Below, one piece after another: positions 1 through 5,966 of a stretch of 10,175 nt of DNA (position 1 is its first letter; the number at the start of each line of letters is the position of its first letter). The stretch spans positions 1 through 10,175 of the forward strand of contig CANQMF010000034.1 of the NCBI GenBank assembly GCA_947624915.1, read 5' to 3'. The position numbers were made by a program, and so were the translations under genes. The notes beneath the pieces are model-generated. The model ran no database searches and had not been told where the DNA came from. It saw only the letters and a list, made by a program, of their open reading frames with translations. This DNA comes from an uncultured Bacilli bacterium. GTDB lineage: Bacteria; Bacillota_I; Bacilli_A; RF39; UBA660.

Positions 1-186
1 GATAAATTTCTACTTGCAGATGATAGAGATATTTTAAAAGATGCTGGAAAAATATCGCATGAAATTGCTTGTGATAAGGCATTAACAGAATTTGAAAAAT
101 ATAGAGTTAAACAAGACAAATTATATAAATCAGATTTTGATTTATTAATAGAAGAAAGTAAAAGTAGTGGTGATAAAAATGAGTGA
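1..186 (+). CDS. RhuM-family protein, C-terminal fragment (5' end outside the window)
   Basis: Frame 1 is open from the window edge to a TGA at 184-186 and encodes 61 residues. They include DDRDILKDAGKISHE, then FEKYRVKQDKLYKSDFDLL. From memory, this matches the conserved C-terminus of the RhuM (virulence RhuM / DNA-binding) family, which has a pattern like 'ILxxxGKIS...EYEKYRVxQDxLxxSDFD'. RhuM proteins are common accessory proteins in gut bacteria. Their biochemical role is poorly defined, and the Salmonella pathogenicity-island origin of the name does not imply virulence here. The last 8 bases overlap the chosen rbgA start, so the two genes may be translationally coupled. The family call is fairly firm, but the function is unknown and the N-terminus cannot be seen. 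Confidence 0.75.
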   Translation, partial: DKFLLADDRDILKDAGKISHEIACDKALTEFEKYRVKQDKLYKSDFDLLIEESKSSGDKNE

Positions 187-1060
187 AAATAATGTTCTTA
201 ATAAAAGTGTAATCAACTGGTATCCAGGACATATGGCTAAAACTAAGAGATTAATTAAAGAAAATTTAAATCTCATTGATATAGTTTATGAAGTTATTGA
301 TGCTAGGATACCATACTCATCAAAGTTAAAGGATATTGATGAGTATTTAAAAGGGAAACCTAAGATATTAATAATGACGAAGTTTGATCTTTGTGATGTT
401 GAGGAAACTAAAAAATGGCAACAATATTATAATCACCAAGGTTATCAGGTTATCACTTTGAATTTAGAAAGTAATGTTAATCTAAAACCATTACTGCAGT
501 TAACACAGGAATTAATGGTTGATGAAAATAATAAAAGAGAACAAAAAGGATTTCAGAAAAGGAAGACAAGAGTGTTGATTGTTGGAATACCTAATGTCGG
601 TAAATCTACTTTAATTAATCGCTTGGTTGGGAAAAAAGTTTCTAATGTGGGAAATAGACCAGGTATTACTAAACAATTAAATTGGATTAGAATAGGACAA
701 GATTTGGAATTATTGGATTCACCAGGTATTTTATGGCCTAAACTTGAAGGAGAAAATATTGCTTATAATTTAGCAGCTTTAACAGCAATTAAAGAAGATA
801 TATTGCCACTTGATGAAGTTGTCTTTTATATTATCAAAACATTATCTAGGTATTATCCAGATAAACTAAAGGAACGTTATGGAATTGACTCATTTAATGA
901 GGATAACTATGAAGAAGCACTTGAAGTAATTGGTAGAAAAAGAGGGTGCTTAGTTCAGGGAGGATTAGTTGATTATGATAAGGTGTATACAATTGTTCTA
1001 AATGATGTTAAAAATGGATTAATTAATGGAATAACGTTTGATAGGTATAATAATGTGTAA
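179..1060 (+). CDS. rbgA: Ribosome biogenesis GTPase RbgA (YlqF)
   Basis: A circularly permuted GTPase of 293 residues (B. subtilis RbgA is about 282) that acts late in 50S subunit assembly. Motifs appear in the permuted order G4-G1-G2-G3. They are the N-terminal NWYPGHMAKT (residues 13-22), DARIP (41-45), the G4 position TKFD (67-70), the P-loop GIPNVGKST (136-144), PGIT (161-164) and DSPG (180-183). A helical C-terminal domain follows. The canonical G4 is NKxD, so Asn is replaced by Thr here. I chose the ATG at 179 over the GTG at 167 because GGTGAT (169-174) sits 4 bases upstream as a Shine-Dalgarno and the family N-terminus fits. The start overlaps the end of the RhuM-like gene, and the stop overlaps mrnC by 8 bases. 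In B. subtilis rbgA lies elsewhere, next to rplS and rnhB, so this linkage to mrnC is a local rearrangement. Confidence 0.95.
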   Translation: MSENNVLNKSVINWYPGHMAKTKRLIKENLNLIDIVYEVIDARIPYSSKLKDIDEYLKGKPKILIMTKFDLCDVEETKKWQQYYNHQGYQVITLNLESNVNLKPLLQLTQELMVDENNKREQKGFQKRKTRVLIVGIPNVGKSTLINRLVGKKVSNVGNRPGITKQLNWIRIGQDLELLDSPGILWPKLEGENIAYNLAALTAIKEDILPLDEVVFYIIKTLSRYYPDKLKERYGIDSFNEDNYEEALEVIGRKRGCLVQGGLVDYDKVYTIVLNDVKNGLINGITFDRYNNV

Positions 1061-1439
1061 CGTACATAACATTAATTCTTTAGCGCTGGCTTATTTAGGT
1101 GATAGTATTTATGAATTATATATTAGAGAATATTTAATATCACAAGGATTGGTTAAAGTAAATGATTTACAAAATGCTGCCATAAAATATGTTAGTGCTA
1201 AAAGTCAAGCTAAATATCTAAATAAAATGATTGAAATGTCATTTTTAACCGATGAAGAACAAAAAATTACTATACGTGCGAGAAATCATAAAACAACTTC
1301 GCATCCTAAGAACACAGATATCATAACATATAAATATTCTACAGGCTTAGAGGCTTTGATAGGATATCTATATCTTGAAGGGAAAAAAGATAGAGTTGCT
1401 GAGATTATGTCTTTCATTGTAAGTCACAAGTTAAATTAG
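1053..1439 (+). CDS. mrnC: Mini-ribonuclease III (23S rRNA maturation)
   Basis: 128 residues forming an RNase III catalytic domain without the double-stranded RNA-binding domain, as expected for Mini-III. In B. subtilis this enzyme trims the 5' and 3' ends of 23S precursor rRNA. The RNase III signature LAYLGDSIYE is at residues 12-21, with the catalytic Asp at 17. The RARN box is at 75-78, and the second acidic patch STGLEALIGYLYL spans 96-108 with Glu100. I chose the ATG at 1053 over the TTG at 1038 because it places the catalytic helix at the usual distance from the N-terminus. The Shine-Dalgarno is weak (AGGT, 1043-1046), and the start lies inside the end of rbgA, so coupling is likely. 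In B. subtilis mrnC follows cysS; here it follows rbgA. Confidence 0.95.
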   Translation: MCNVHNINSLALAYLGDSIYELYIREYLISQGLVKVNDLQNAAIKYVSAKSQAKYLNKMIEMSFLTDEEQKITIRARNHKTTSHPKNTDIITYKYSTGLEALIGYLYLEGKKDRVAEIMSFIVSHKLN

Positions 1440-1448
1440 GAGGAATAA

Positions 1449-2150
1449 ATGTATATATTTGGTAGAAATGTTGCCTTAGAGACATTAAAAAATCGTGAAC
1501 AGATAAATCAGGCTTATATTATAGATGGTTTTAATTATAGGTTGATTATTGATGAGTTAAAGAGGCAAAATATAAAAACAAGCGTTTTATCTAAGAAAGA
1601 AATGGATTTCAAAGTATCTGGACTACATCAAGGTATTATTTTGGATGTGCCAGATTATAGATATGCTAGTCTAGATGAATTATTAGCTAAAGAAGAACCT
1701 CTAATTATTATCTTAGACCATTTAGAGGATCCACATAATTTTGGTGCAATTATTAGAACTGCAGAGGCTGCTGGAGTGGATGGTATTATTATACCTTGTG
1801 ATCGTTCAGTTGAAGTAAATGGAACTGTTATAAAAACAAGCGTAGGTACAGCTGAACGAATGAAGATAGTCAAAGTCAAAAATCTTGTCAACACTATTAA
1901 GTTATTAAAAAAAGAAGGGTTTTGGATTTTTGGAACGGATATGGAGGGTGTTAATTATACTGAATTAGATTATAAAGGTAGGACAGCTATTGTGTGTGGT
2001 AATGAAGGTTCAGGATTAAGCCATTTAGTACGTGAAAATTGCGATTTAATAGCAAGTATACCTATGAAGGGAACAGTTAATAGTTTAAATGTATCTGTGG
2101 CTACAGCAATCATTGTTTTTGAAGCTATAAAGATGAGAGGTTTAAAGTAA
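1449..2150 (+). CDS. rlmB: 23S rRNA 2'-O-methyltransferase RlmB, SpoU/TrmH family
   Basis: 233 residues. This family methylates the ribose of a conserved guanosine in the 23S peptidyl-transferase region (G2251 in E. coli) using S-adenosylmethionine. The N-terminal substrate-binding domain (about 1-75) begins with FGRNVALETL. The SPOUT knotted domain follows with motif 1 EDPHNFGAIIRTAEAAG (93-109; Asn97 and catalytic-type Arg103), motif 2 GNEGSGL (184-190) and motif 3 NSLNVSVATA (211-220). A strong Shine-Dalgarno AGGAGGA (1438-1444) overlaps the mrnC stop, and the ATG follows 4 bases later. The TAATG at 2148-2152 couples it to the sigma-factor gene. In B. subtilis the nuclease gene rae1 (yacP) comes next, but it is absent here. 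A tRNA-directed TrmH paralogue is possible, but position and length favour RlmB. Confidence 0.93.
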   Translation: MYIFGRNVALETLKNREQINQAYIIDGFNYRLIIDELKRQNIKTSVLSKKEMDFKVSGLHQGIILDVPDYRYASLDELLAKEEPLIIILDHLEDPHNFGAIIRTAEAAGVDGIIIPCDRSVEVNGTVIKTSVGTAERMKIVKVKNLVNTIKLLKKEGFWIFGTDMEGVNYTELDYKGRTAIVCGNEGSGLSHLVRENCDLIASIPMKGTVNSLNVSVATAIIVFEAIKMRGLK

Positions 2151-2758
2151 TGAAAGAAGAATATAACGATTATGAATTGATATCCTATGTCAATGATAAT
2201 GATGAAGAAGCAAAGAATATTATTATAAAGAAGTATGAACCTTTAATCAGTTCTTTAGCAACACGTTTTCTAAAGTCTTGTCCGTATTTAGGGATAGAAA
2301 AAGGCGATCTAATACAAGAAGGCATGATTGGACTAAATCATGCTATAGATTATTTTAATGAACAGAAGGATATAACCTTTTATACTTATGCTAAAAAGTG
2401 TGTTGAAAGAAGGCTTATAAGCGCTATTGTAGCTGCTAATCGTTTGAAACATAAGAACTTGAATGAATCCATATCCTTTGATACCGAAGAAGATGGCACA
2501 CTTGATTATTTTTTAAAAGATGATTCTACCAATCCAGAGAAAATTGTTATTGATGAAAGTCAGCTTAGTGAAATTATAGTTAACATCAAAGCTAAGTTAA
2601 CAGATTTTGAAGAGCAAGTATTTAATTTGATGTTGTCTGCTTTTAGTTATAGAGAGATTGCTAAAATATTAGATAAAGAACCTAAACAGGTCGATAATGC
2701 AATTCAACGTATAAAGAATAAGGTTAGGGAAGAGATTCGTATCAATGATGGAAAATAG
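2150..2758 (+). CDS. sigH: RNA polymerase sigma factor, SigH type
   Basis: 202 residues of the sigma-70 superfamily, close to B. subtilis SigH in length (about 218) and layout. Region 2 spans roughly 24-100 and contains the core-binding stretch DLIQEGMIGLNHAIDYF (53-69), then FYTYAKKCVERRLISAI (77-93). The SigH-like linker NRLKHKNLNESISFD follows at 97-111. Region 4 (about 145-195) has a helix-turn-helix in YREIAKILDKEPKQVDNAIQRIKNKV. SigH drives early sporulation and competence genes in Bacillus, and related factors (ComX) control competence in non-spore formers; the target set here is unknown. It sits at the syntenic SigH position after rlmB. The start overlaps the rlmB stop by one base, with Shine-Dalgarno GAGAGGT (2135-2141). 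The stop codon lies inside the terminator stem. Confidence 0.88.
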   Translation: MKEEYNDYELISYVNDNDEEAKNIIIKKYEPLISSLATRFLKSCPYLGIEKGDLIQEGMIGLNHAIDYFNEQKDITFYTYAKKCVERRLISAIVAANRLKHKNLNESISFDTEEDGTLDYFLKDDSTNPEKIVIDESQLSEIIVNIKAKLTDFEEQVFNLMLSAFSYREIAKILDKEPKQVDNAIQRIKNKVREEIRINDGK

Positions 2759-2777
2759 TATTTTATGCTATTTTTTT
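2752..2777 (+). terminator. Intrinsic terminator after sigH, overlapping its stop codon
   Basis: AAAATAGTAT (2752-2761) pairs with ATGCTATTTT (2765-2774) around a TTT loop, giving 10 pairs with one G-U. The T run reaches 2777. The stem is AT-rich, so the effective form may be the inner 7 pairs followed by seven Ts. The sigH stop TAG (2756-2758) is part of the 5' arm. It ends the rbgA-mrnC-rlmB-sigH transcription unit. Confidence 0.7.
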
Positions 2778-2778
2778 G

Positions 2779-2807
2779 TTGCATTACCTTTTTGAAATTA
2801 TTATAAT
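2779..2807 (+). promoter_or_regulatory. Sigma-A-type promoter for the short-chain dehydrogenase gene
   Basis: The -35 TTGCAT (2779-2784) and consensus -10 TATAAT (2802-2807) have a 17-bp spacer and lie immediately after the sigH terminator. There is no extended -10 TG. The predicted start site near 2814 leaves only about 10 bases before the ATG at 2824, which is unusually short. The true start site may therefore differ. Confidence 0.55.
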
Positions 2808-2823
2808 GATGATAGGTGATGAT

Positions 2824-3579
2824 ATGAAAGCATTGATAACAGGAGCTTCATCAGGAATTGGTTTAGAGATGGCTAAGATTTTGAGTAATATGGGCTACGA
2901 CTTAATAGTAGTGGCACGTCGCAAAAAACGTTTAGAACAATTAAAAAAAGAGTTGTCAACTAAGGTTGAAATCATTGACTGTGATTTATCTAGCACTTTT
3001 AATTGTATGAAGTTATATGAGACGATAAAACATGATGAAATTGACATTGTTATTAATAATGCTGGCTTTGGTTTAGCTGGGCCCTTTATAGATACTAAAT
3101 TAGAACGTGAACTAGACATGATTGATTTAAATATTAAGGCCGTTCATACATTAACAAAGTGTTTTTTAAAAGATTTTAAGAAGAAAAATAAAGGGTACAT
3201 TTTAAATGTGGCTTCTAGTGCTGCCTTTCAACCGGGCCCTATTATGGCGACATATTATGCAACTAAAGTTTATGTTTTTAATTTAACAATGGGTATTTAT
3301 GAAGAATTAAGAAGAGATAAAAGTAATGTATATGTTGGATGTTTATGCCCTGGCCCTGTTGATACTGAATTTAATAAAGTGGCCAATGTTGAATTTAAAG
3401 TTCCTAGTCTAAATAGTAAAGTAGTAGCTGAGTATGCGGTAAAAAATATGTTTAAAAGAAAATTAGTTATTATTCCCAGCTTTCAAATGAAGGCTATTTA
3501 TTATTTATCAAAATTAGTACCAAGAAAGTTAAAATTAAGGATAACTTATGATATTCAAAAAAGAAAATTAAATAAATAG
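2824..3579 (+). CDS. Short-chain dehydrogenase/reductase, DltE-like
   Basis: 251 residues forming a classical Rossmann-fold SDR, expected to be an NAD(P)-dependent oxidoreductase. The cofactor-binding TGASSGIG is at 6-13. The basic cluster ARRKKR (31-36) after beta-2 suggests NADP(H) preference (inference). NNAG is at 78-81, the catalytic Ser is in VASSA (129-133), the YxxxK pair is Tyr144/Lys148, and the cofactor-side loop CPGPVDTEF is at 175-183. All catalytic residues are present, so it looks active, but the substrate cannot be read from sequence. The C-terminus is rich in Lys and Arg. I chose the ATG at 2824 because AGGTGAT (2814-2820) precedes it and the protein then starts directly at beta-1; the TTG at 2776 would overlap the terminator and promoter. 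It has its own promoter and sits where B. subtilis has rpmG, so it is probably a local insertion. Confidence 0.9.
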   Translation: MKALITGASSGIGLEMAKILSNMGYDLIVVARRKKRLEQLKKELSTKVEIIDCDLSSTFNCMKLYETIKHDEIDIVINNAGFGLAGPFIDTKLERELDMIDLNIKAVHTLTKCFLKDFKKKNKGYILNVASSAAFQPGPIMATYYATKVYVFNLTMGIYEELRRDKSNVYVGCLCPGPVDTEFNKVANVEFKVPSLNSKVVAEYAVKNMFKRKLVIIPSFQMKAIYYLSKLVPRKLKLRITYDIQKRKLNK

Positions 3580-3608
3580 TTGCAAATCTAAAATAACTAA
3601 TATATAAT
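3580..3608 (+). promoter_or_regulatory. Sigma-A-type promoter for the 308-residue protein gene
   Basis: TTGCAA (3580-3585) and TATAAT (3603-3608) are separated by exactly 17 bp and begin directly after the dehydrogenase stop. There is no extended -10. A start near 3615 gives a leader of about 20 bases containing the Shine-Dalgarno AAAGGAA (3622-3628). Confidence 0.6.
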
Positions 3609-3635
3609 AATACGTGCGATGAAAGGAATTAAAGT

Positions 3636-4562
3636 ATGTTGAAAATTCACAATTTAAACATGGATGAGTATAGAGAAAAGTTTCTTAATAGTTATCCAAA
3701 AATATCTCATGATATGATAAGTACTAGTTATCGCGTTTCTCCCAATGATTTAACTGACGGTGGAATATTAAAAGATTATGCAATGGATCAATTAATTCCT
3801 GAGTTTAAAGAGGATTTGCTTAATATGTGGGCCAATAATATTCGAAAGATATCGCTTATAAATGATTTCGATGAGTTGCCAAATTTTAGTGATCTTATTT
3901 TTGTTGATGGGCAGATGCGTGGATATATTTCAGAAGATCTAGAACGTAAATATGTCGATTTTGAAAAGTATATATCATTTGAAGCTGGTCATGATTTAAC
4001 AGAAATAGTGGAGTTATTTAAAAAAGTTAAATATCTTACTGAACGTGGTATTGATGAAAAGTTGGTGTTTAATAATTTACCAACCCCCGGTATTTTAAAA
4101 ATTGATCCTGAAACATTAAAACTCAAAATTTCTTCGATTGAGGGTATTCAATTTGGTAAAGCTTTTCCATATGTAGTAGACAATATATTAGGTATTTCTG
4201 TTAATAGAGAATTTACTAGGGCTTATTTGAAAACACATGACACAATAAATCGTTATTTAGATTATCGATTTAATCGAGCAATATTCTTAATATGGTTTAT
4301 TAAAGTAACAACTGGTTTATGTATGCCGTTAGGTTATCCTAGCTACTTACCTATGAAAATGGGGCGTGAAATTGTATTGGACAAGATTGGTTTAAAAGAA
4401 GACGATATAATTGCTCCTTATATTAGGGAAATGTTTAGTAAGAACATCGAACGAAAAATTCCAGATGATTATTTGGAAGCATTGGCTAAAGTATATACAT
4501 TAGTGCCACATAAATATGATGGTGAAAGTGATTATTCTTTTGTTAGAAAATATAATAACTAG
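3636..4562 (+). CDS. Hypothetical protein, possibly a degenerate kinase-fold protein
   Basis: 308 residues; I do not recognise a named family. There is no signal peptide. Only one hydrophobic patch, around 'RAIFLIWFIKVTTGLCMPLGYP', is seen in the C-terminal half, and it is too weak to call a membrane protein. The order of elements recalls small Bacillota serine/threonine-kinase-like proteins. A possible beta-3 Lys lies in ILKDY (44-48). A hinge-like strand DLIFVDGQMRGYISEDL spans 86-102, and a helix with ELFKKVKYLTERGI spans 126-139. Next comes a catalytic-loop-like region LVFNNLPTPGILKID (143-157) and a DFG-like position SSIEGIQFG (166-174). The expected HGD and DFD acidic residues are missing, so if the fold is right it would be a pseudokinase. 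This is inference from pattern alone. The gene has its own promoter and is closed by the terminator at 4565. The start is supported by AAAGGAA (3622-3628). Confidence 0.8.
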   Translation: MLKIHNLNMDEYREKFLNSYPKISHDMISTSYRVSPNDLTDGGILKDYAMDQLIPEFKEDLLNMWANNIRKISLINDFDELPNFSDLIFVDGQMRGYISEDLERKYVDFEKYISFEAGHDLTEIVELFKKVKYLTERGIDEKLVFNNLPTPGILKIDPETLKLKISSIEGIQFGKAFPYVVDNILGISVNREFTRAYLKTHDTINRYLDYRFNRAIFLIWFIKVTTGLCMPLGYPSYLPMKMGREIVLDKIGLKEDDIIAPYIREMFSKNIERKIPDDYLEALAKVYTLVPHKYDGESDYSFVRKYNN

Positions 4563-4564
4563 TT

Positions 4565-4598
4565 TTGGTATATAAAATACCAATTTTTGTTTTTTTTG
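4565..4598 (+). terminator. Intrinsic terminator after the 308-residue protein gene
   Basis: TTGGTAT (4565-4571) pairs perfectly with ATACCAA (4577-4583) around a 5-base loop. A T-rich tract runs to about 4598, with only one G. It separates the accessory gene from the secE promoter, whose -35 starts at 4599. Confidence 0.85.
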
Positions 4599-4627
4599 TT
4601 GACTTTGGATAATTATTATGCTATTCT
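4599..4627 (+). promoter_or_regulatory. Promoter of secE-nusG, extended -10
   Basis: TTGACT (4599-4604), a 17-bp spacer and TATTCT (4622-4627), preceded by TGC, which fits the extended -10 TGn. The start should be near 4634, leaving a leader of about 50 bases. That leader holds a weak 6-pair hairpin (4634-4639 with 4646-4651) followed by a T-rich stretch. Confidence 0.75.
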
Positions 4628-4684
4628 ATCCTTAGACACAGGAACGTGTTTTTATTTTAAGTGAAAATCTAAAGAGTGGGTGAA

Positions 4685-4867
4685 ATGATGAGAAAGATAG
4701 CAAGGTTTTTTGTCGGTGTAAAAAAAGAGTTACAAAAGGTAAGATGGCTAGGGAAAAAAGAATTAATAACTTATTCTATTGCCACTATCACTTTTGTTAT
4801 TGTGTTCATGGCTTTCTTTACATTATCAGATGTTATATTGGGTGCTATAAGTACGGTGATTAAATAA
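4685..4867 (+). CDS. secE: Preprotein translocase subunit SecE
   Basis: 60 residues, the short single-span SecE form typical of Bacillota. It stabilises SecY in the membrane translocon. An amphipathic N-terminal helix carries the conserved ELQKVRW motif (15-21); the Pro that usually follows the Trp is Leu here. One transmembrane segment covers about 30-52. Start choice: GGGTGA (4678-4683) acts as the Shine-Dalgarno. ATG codons at 4685 and 4688 are both possible, and 4688 has the better spacing; I give the longer one. The GTG at 4676 would place the Shine-Dalgarno inside the gene. The stop overlaps the nusG start as TAATG, the usual secE-nusG coupling. rpmG, normally just upstream in Bacillota, is absent. 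Confidence 0.92.
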   Translation: MMRKIARFFVGVKKELQKVRWLGKKELITYSIATITFVIVFMAFFTLSDVILGAISTVIK

Positions 4868-5403
4868 TGGAAAAGGAATGGTATGTTGTAAATACTTATT
4901 CCGGTCATGAGAATAAGGTCAAAGAAAAATTAGAAATGCGTGCTAGTTCAATGGGAATGGAAGATTATATTTTCCGTGTTGTTGTTCCTGAACAAAAGCA
5001 AGTTGAGTATAAAGATGGTGTTGCTAAAGAAAAGACTACCAAAATGTTTCCTGGTTATATATTAGTTGAAATGGTTATGACTGATGAAGCCTGGTTTATT
5101 GTTCGTAATACTCCTGGTGTTACAGGATTTATCGGATCAAGTGGTAAGGGAGCAAAACCATTTCCATTAACACCTAAAGAAGTAGATAATATTTTAGGTA
5201 GTATGGGTATGAGCCGAATAGATATAGCTAATGAAATTGCTGTGGGCGATACCGTCAAAGTTATTAGTGGTGCATTTGCTAATATGTTTGGTAAAGTTAA
5301 AACTATTGATATGCCAAATCAAAAACTTGAAGTAGTTTTAGATTTGTTTGGGCAAGAAACGGTTGTTGAAGTTGAGTTTAGTGAAATAGAAAAAACAAAC
5401 TAA
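4867..5403 (+). CDS. nusG: Transcription termination/antitermination factor NusG
   Basis: 178 residues, normal length. NusG binds RNA polymerase and modulates pausing, Rho-dependent termination and coupling to ribosomes. The NGN domain (about 1-112) starts WYVVNTYSGHENKVKEKLE (5-23) and contains MFPGYILVEM (60-69) and RNTPGVTGFIG (80-90). The KOW domain follows, with VGDTVKVISGAFANMFGKV at 126-144 and the C-terminal beta strands to residue 178. The Shine-Dalgarno GGTGAT (4855-4860) lies within secE, and the start overlaps the secE stop by one base. In B. subtilis NusG and L10 both affect attenuation upstream of rplJ, which may be relevant to the leader at 6764. Confidence 0.97.
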   Translation: MEKEWYVVNTYSGHENKVKEKLEMRASSMGMEDYIFRVVVPEQKQVEYKDGVAKEKTTKMFPGYILVEMVMTDEAWFIVRNTPGVTGFIGSSGKGAKPFPLTPKEVDNILGSMGMSRIDIANEIAVGDTVKVISGAFANMFGKVKTIDMPNQKLEVVLDLFGQETVVEVEFSEIEKTN

Positions 5404-5406
5404 ATA

Positions 5407-5435
5407 TTTACAAAAGAGTAAATTTGTGATATTAT
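5407..5435 (+). promoter_or_regulatory. Promoter of rplK-rplA, extended -10
   Basis: TTTACA (5407-5412), 17-bp spacer, and TATTAT (5430-5435) preceded by TGA as the extended -10. It starts 3 bases after the nusG stop. The start near 5442 gives a leader of about 90 bases. Confidence 0.8.
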
Positions 5436-5442
5436 GAATTAG

Positions 5443-5462
5443 CTATATTTTTTCAAATATAG
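5443..5462 (+). promoter_or_regulatory. Perfect 8-bp hairpin at the 5' end of the rplK leader
   Basis: CTATATTT (5443-5450) and AAATATAG (5455-5462) pair perfectly around TTTC. It lies at the predicted transcript start and directly before the L1-like motif, and no T run follows. It may protect the 5' end or help fold the operator; the role is inferred. Confidence 0.55.
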
Positions 5463-5463
5463 A

Positions 5464-5507
5464 TTTGTGGGAGATTATTGATTTGCGGATGTCATTTGAA
5501 CCACGGC
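5464..5507 (+). promoter_or_regulatory. Candidate ribosomal protein L1 binding site in the rplK leader
   Basis: GTGGGAG (5467-5473) and CCAC (5501-5504) frame a stem GTGG/CCAC, extendable by two T-G pairs. The GGATGTCA element (5487-5494) lies in the asymmetric loop. The GTGGGAG strand plus distal CCAC is the core of the L1 site in 23S rRNA and in known L1 operators. L1 autoregulates the rplK-rplA operon in E. coli by binding its leader. The assignment is inferred from motif and position. Confidence 0.55.
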
Positions 5508-5533
5508 GAAAAAATTTATAGGAGGTGTTTTTC

Positions 5534-5956
5534 GTGGCACAATTAGTTAAAAAAATTAAATTACAGATCCCTGCTGGAAAAGCAACACCTGCTCCACCAG
5601 TTGGAACAGTGCTAGGCCCTGCTGGGATTAACTTGCAGGAATTTTGTACAAAATATAATGATGCAACTAAAGATAAGATGGGTGATATTTTACCAGTTGA
5701 AATATCTATAATGGATGATAGATCCTTCACTTTCGTAATAAAAACTCCACCAACATCTTTCTTAATTAAGAAAGTTGGAAATATCAAGAAGGGTGCTTCT
5801 AAGGGAAAAACTGAGATTGTTGGAAAGTTAACTAGAGCACAAGTTAGAGAGATTGCTGAGATTAAGTTACCAGATTTGAATTGTTATACGATTGAAGAAG
5901 CTATTAAGAGTGTTGAAGGAACAGCCAAGAATATGGGCGTTCAAATAGTTGATTAA
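5534..5956 (+). CDS. rplK: 50S ribosomal protein L11
   Basis: 140 residues, family length. L11 binds the GTPase-associated region of 23S rRNA. The N-terminal domain has KLQIPAGKATPAPPVGTVLGPAGINLQEFC, where family members usually read LGQxGVN. DDRSFTFVIKTPPTSFLIKK follows at 61-80, and the RNA-binding C-terminal domain ends GTAKNMGVQIVD. I start at the GTG at 5534, six bases after the Shine-Dalgarno AGGAGGTG (5520-5527). The GTG at 5525 lies within that Shine-Dalgarno and adds three residues atypical for L11. It is probably co-transcribed with rplA, and its leader carries an L1-like site. Confidence 0.97.
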   Translation: MAQLVKKIKLQIPAGKATPAPPVGTVLGPAGINLQEFCTKYNDATKDKMGDILPVEISIMDDRSFTFVIKTPPTSFLIKKVGNIKKGASKGKTEIVGKLTRAQVREIAEIKLPDLNCYTIEEAIKSVEGTAKNMGVQIVD

Positions 5957-5966
5957 TTAACGTAAG

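Noticed and set aside
1655..1894. Open frame on the minus strand within rlmB
   Set aside because: It lies wholly opposite conserved RlmB codons, with no Shine-Dalgarno or family resemblance.
4563..4684. A missed rpmG (L33) gene before secE
   Set aside because: The gap is about 120 bases, fully occupied by a terminator, promoter and leader. No L33 Cys-x-x-Cys pattern was seen.
5406..5423. Inverted repeat ATTTAC/GTAAAT across the rplK -35 region, as an operator or nusG terminator
   Set aside because: Only 6 bp, AT-rich, with no T run behind it. It includes the -35 box itself, so chance is sufficient explanation.
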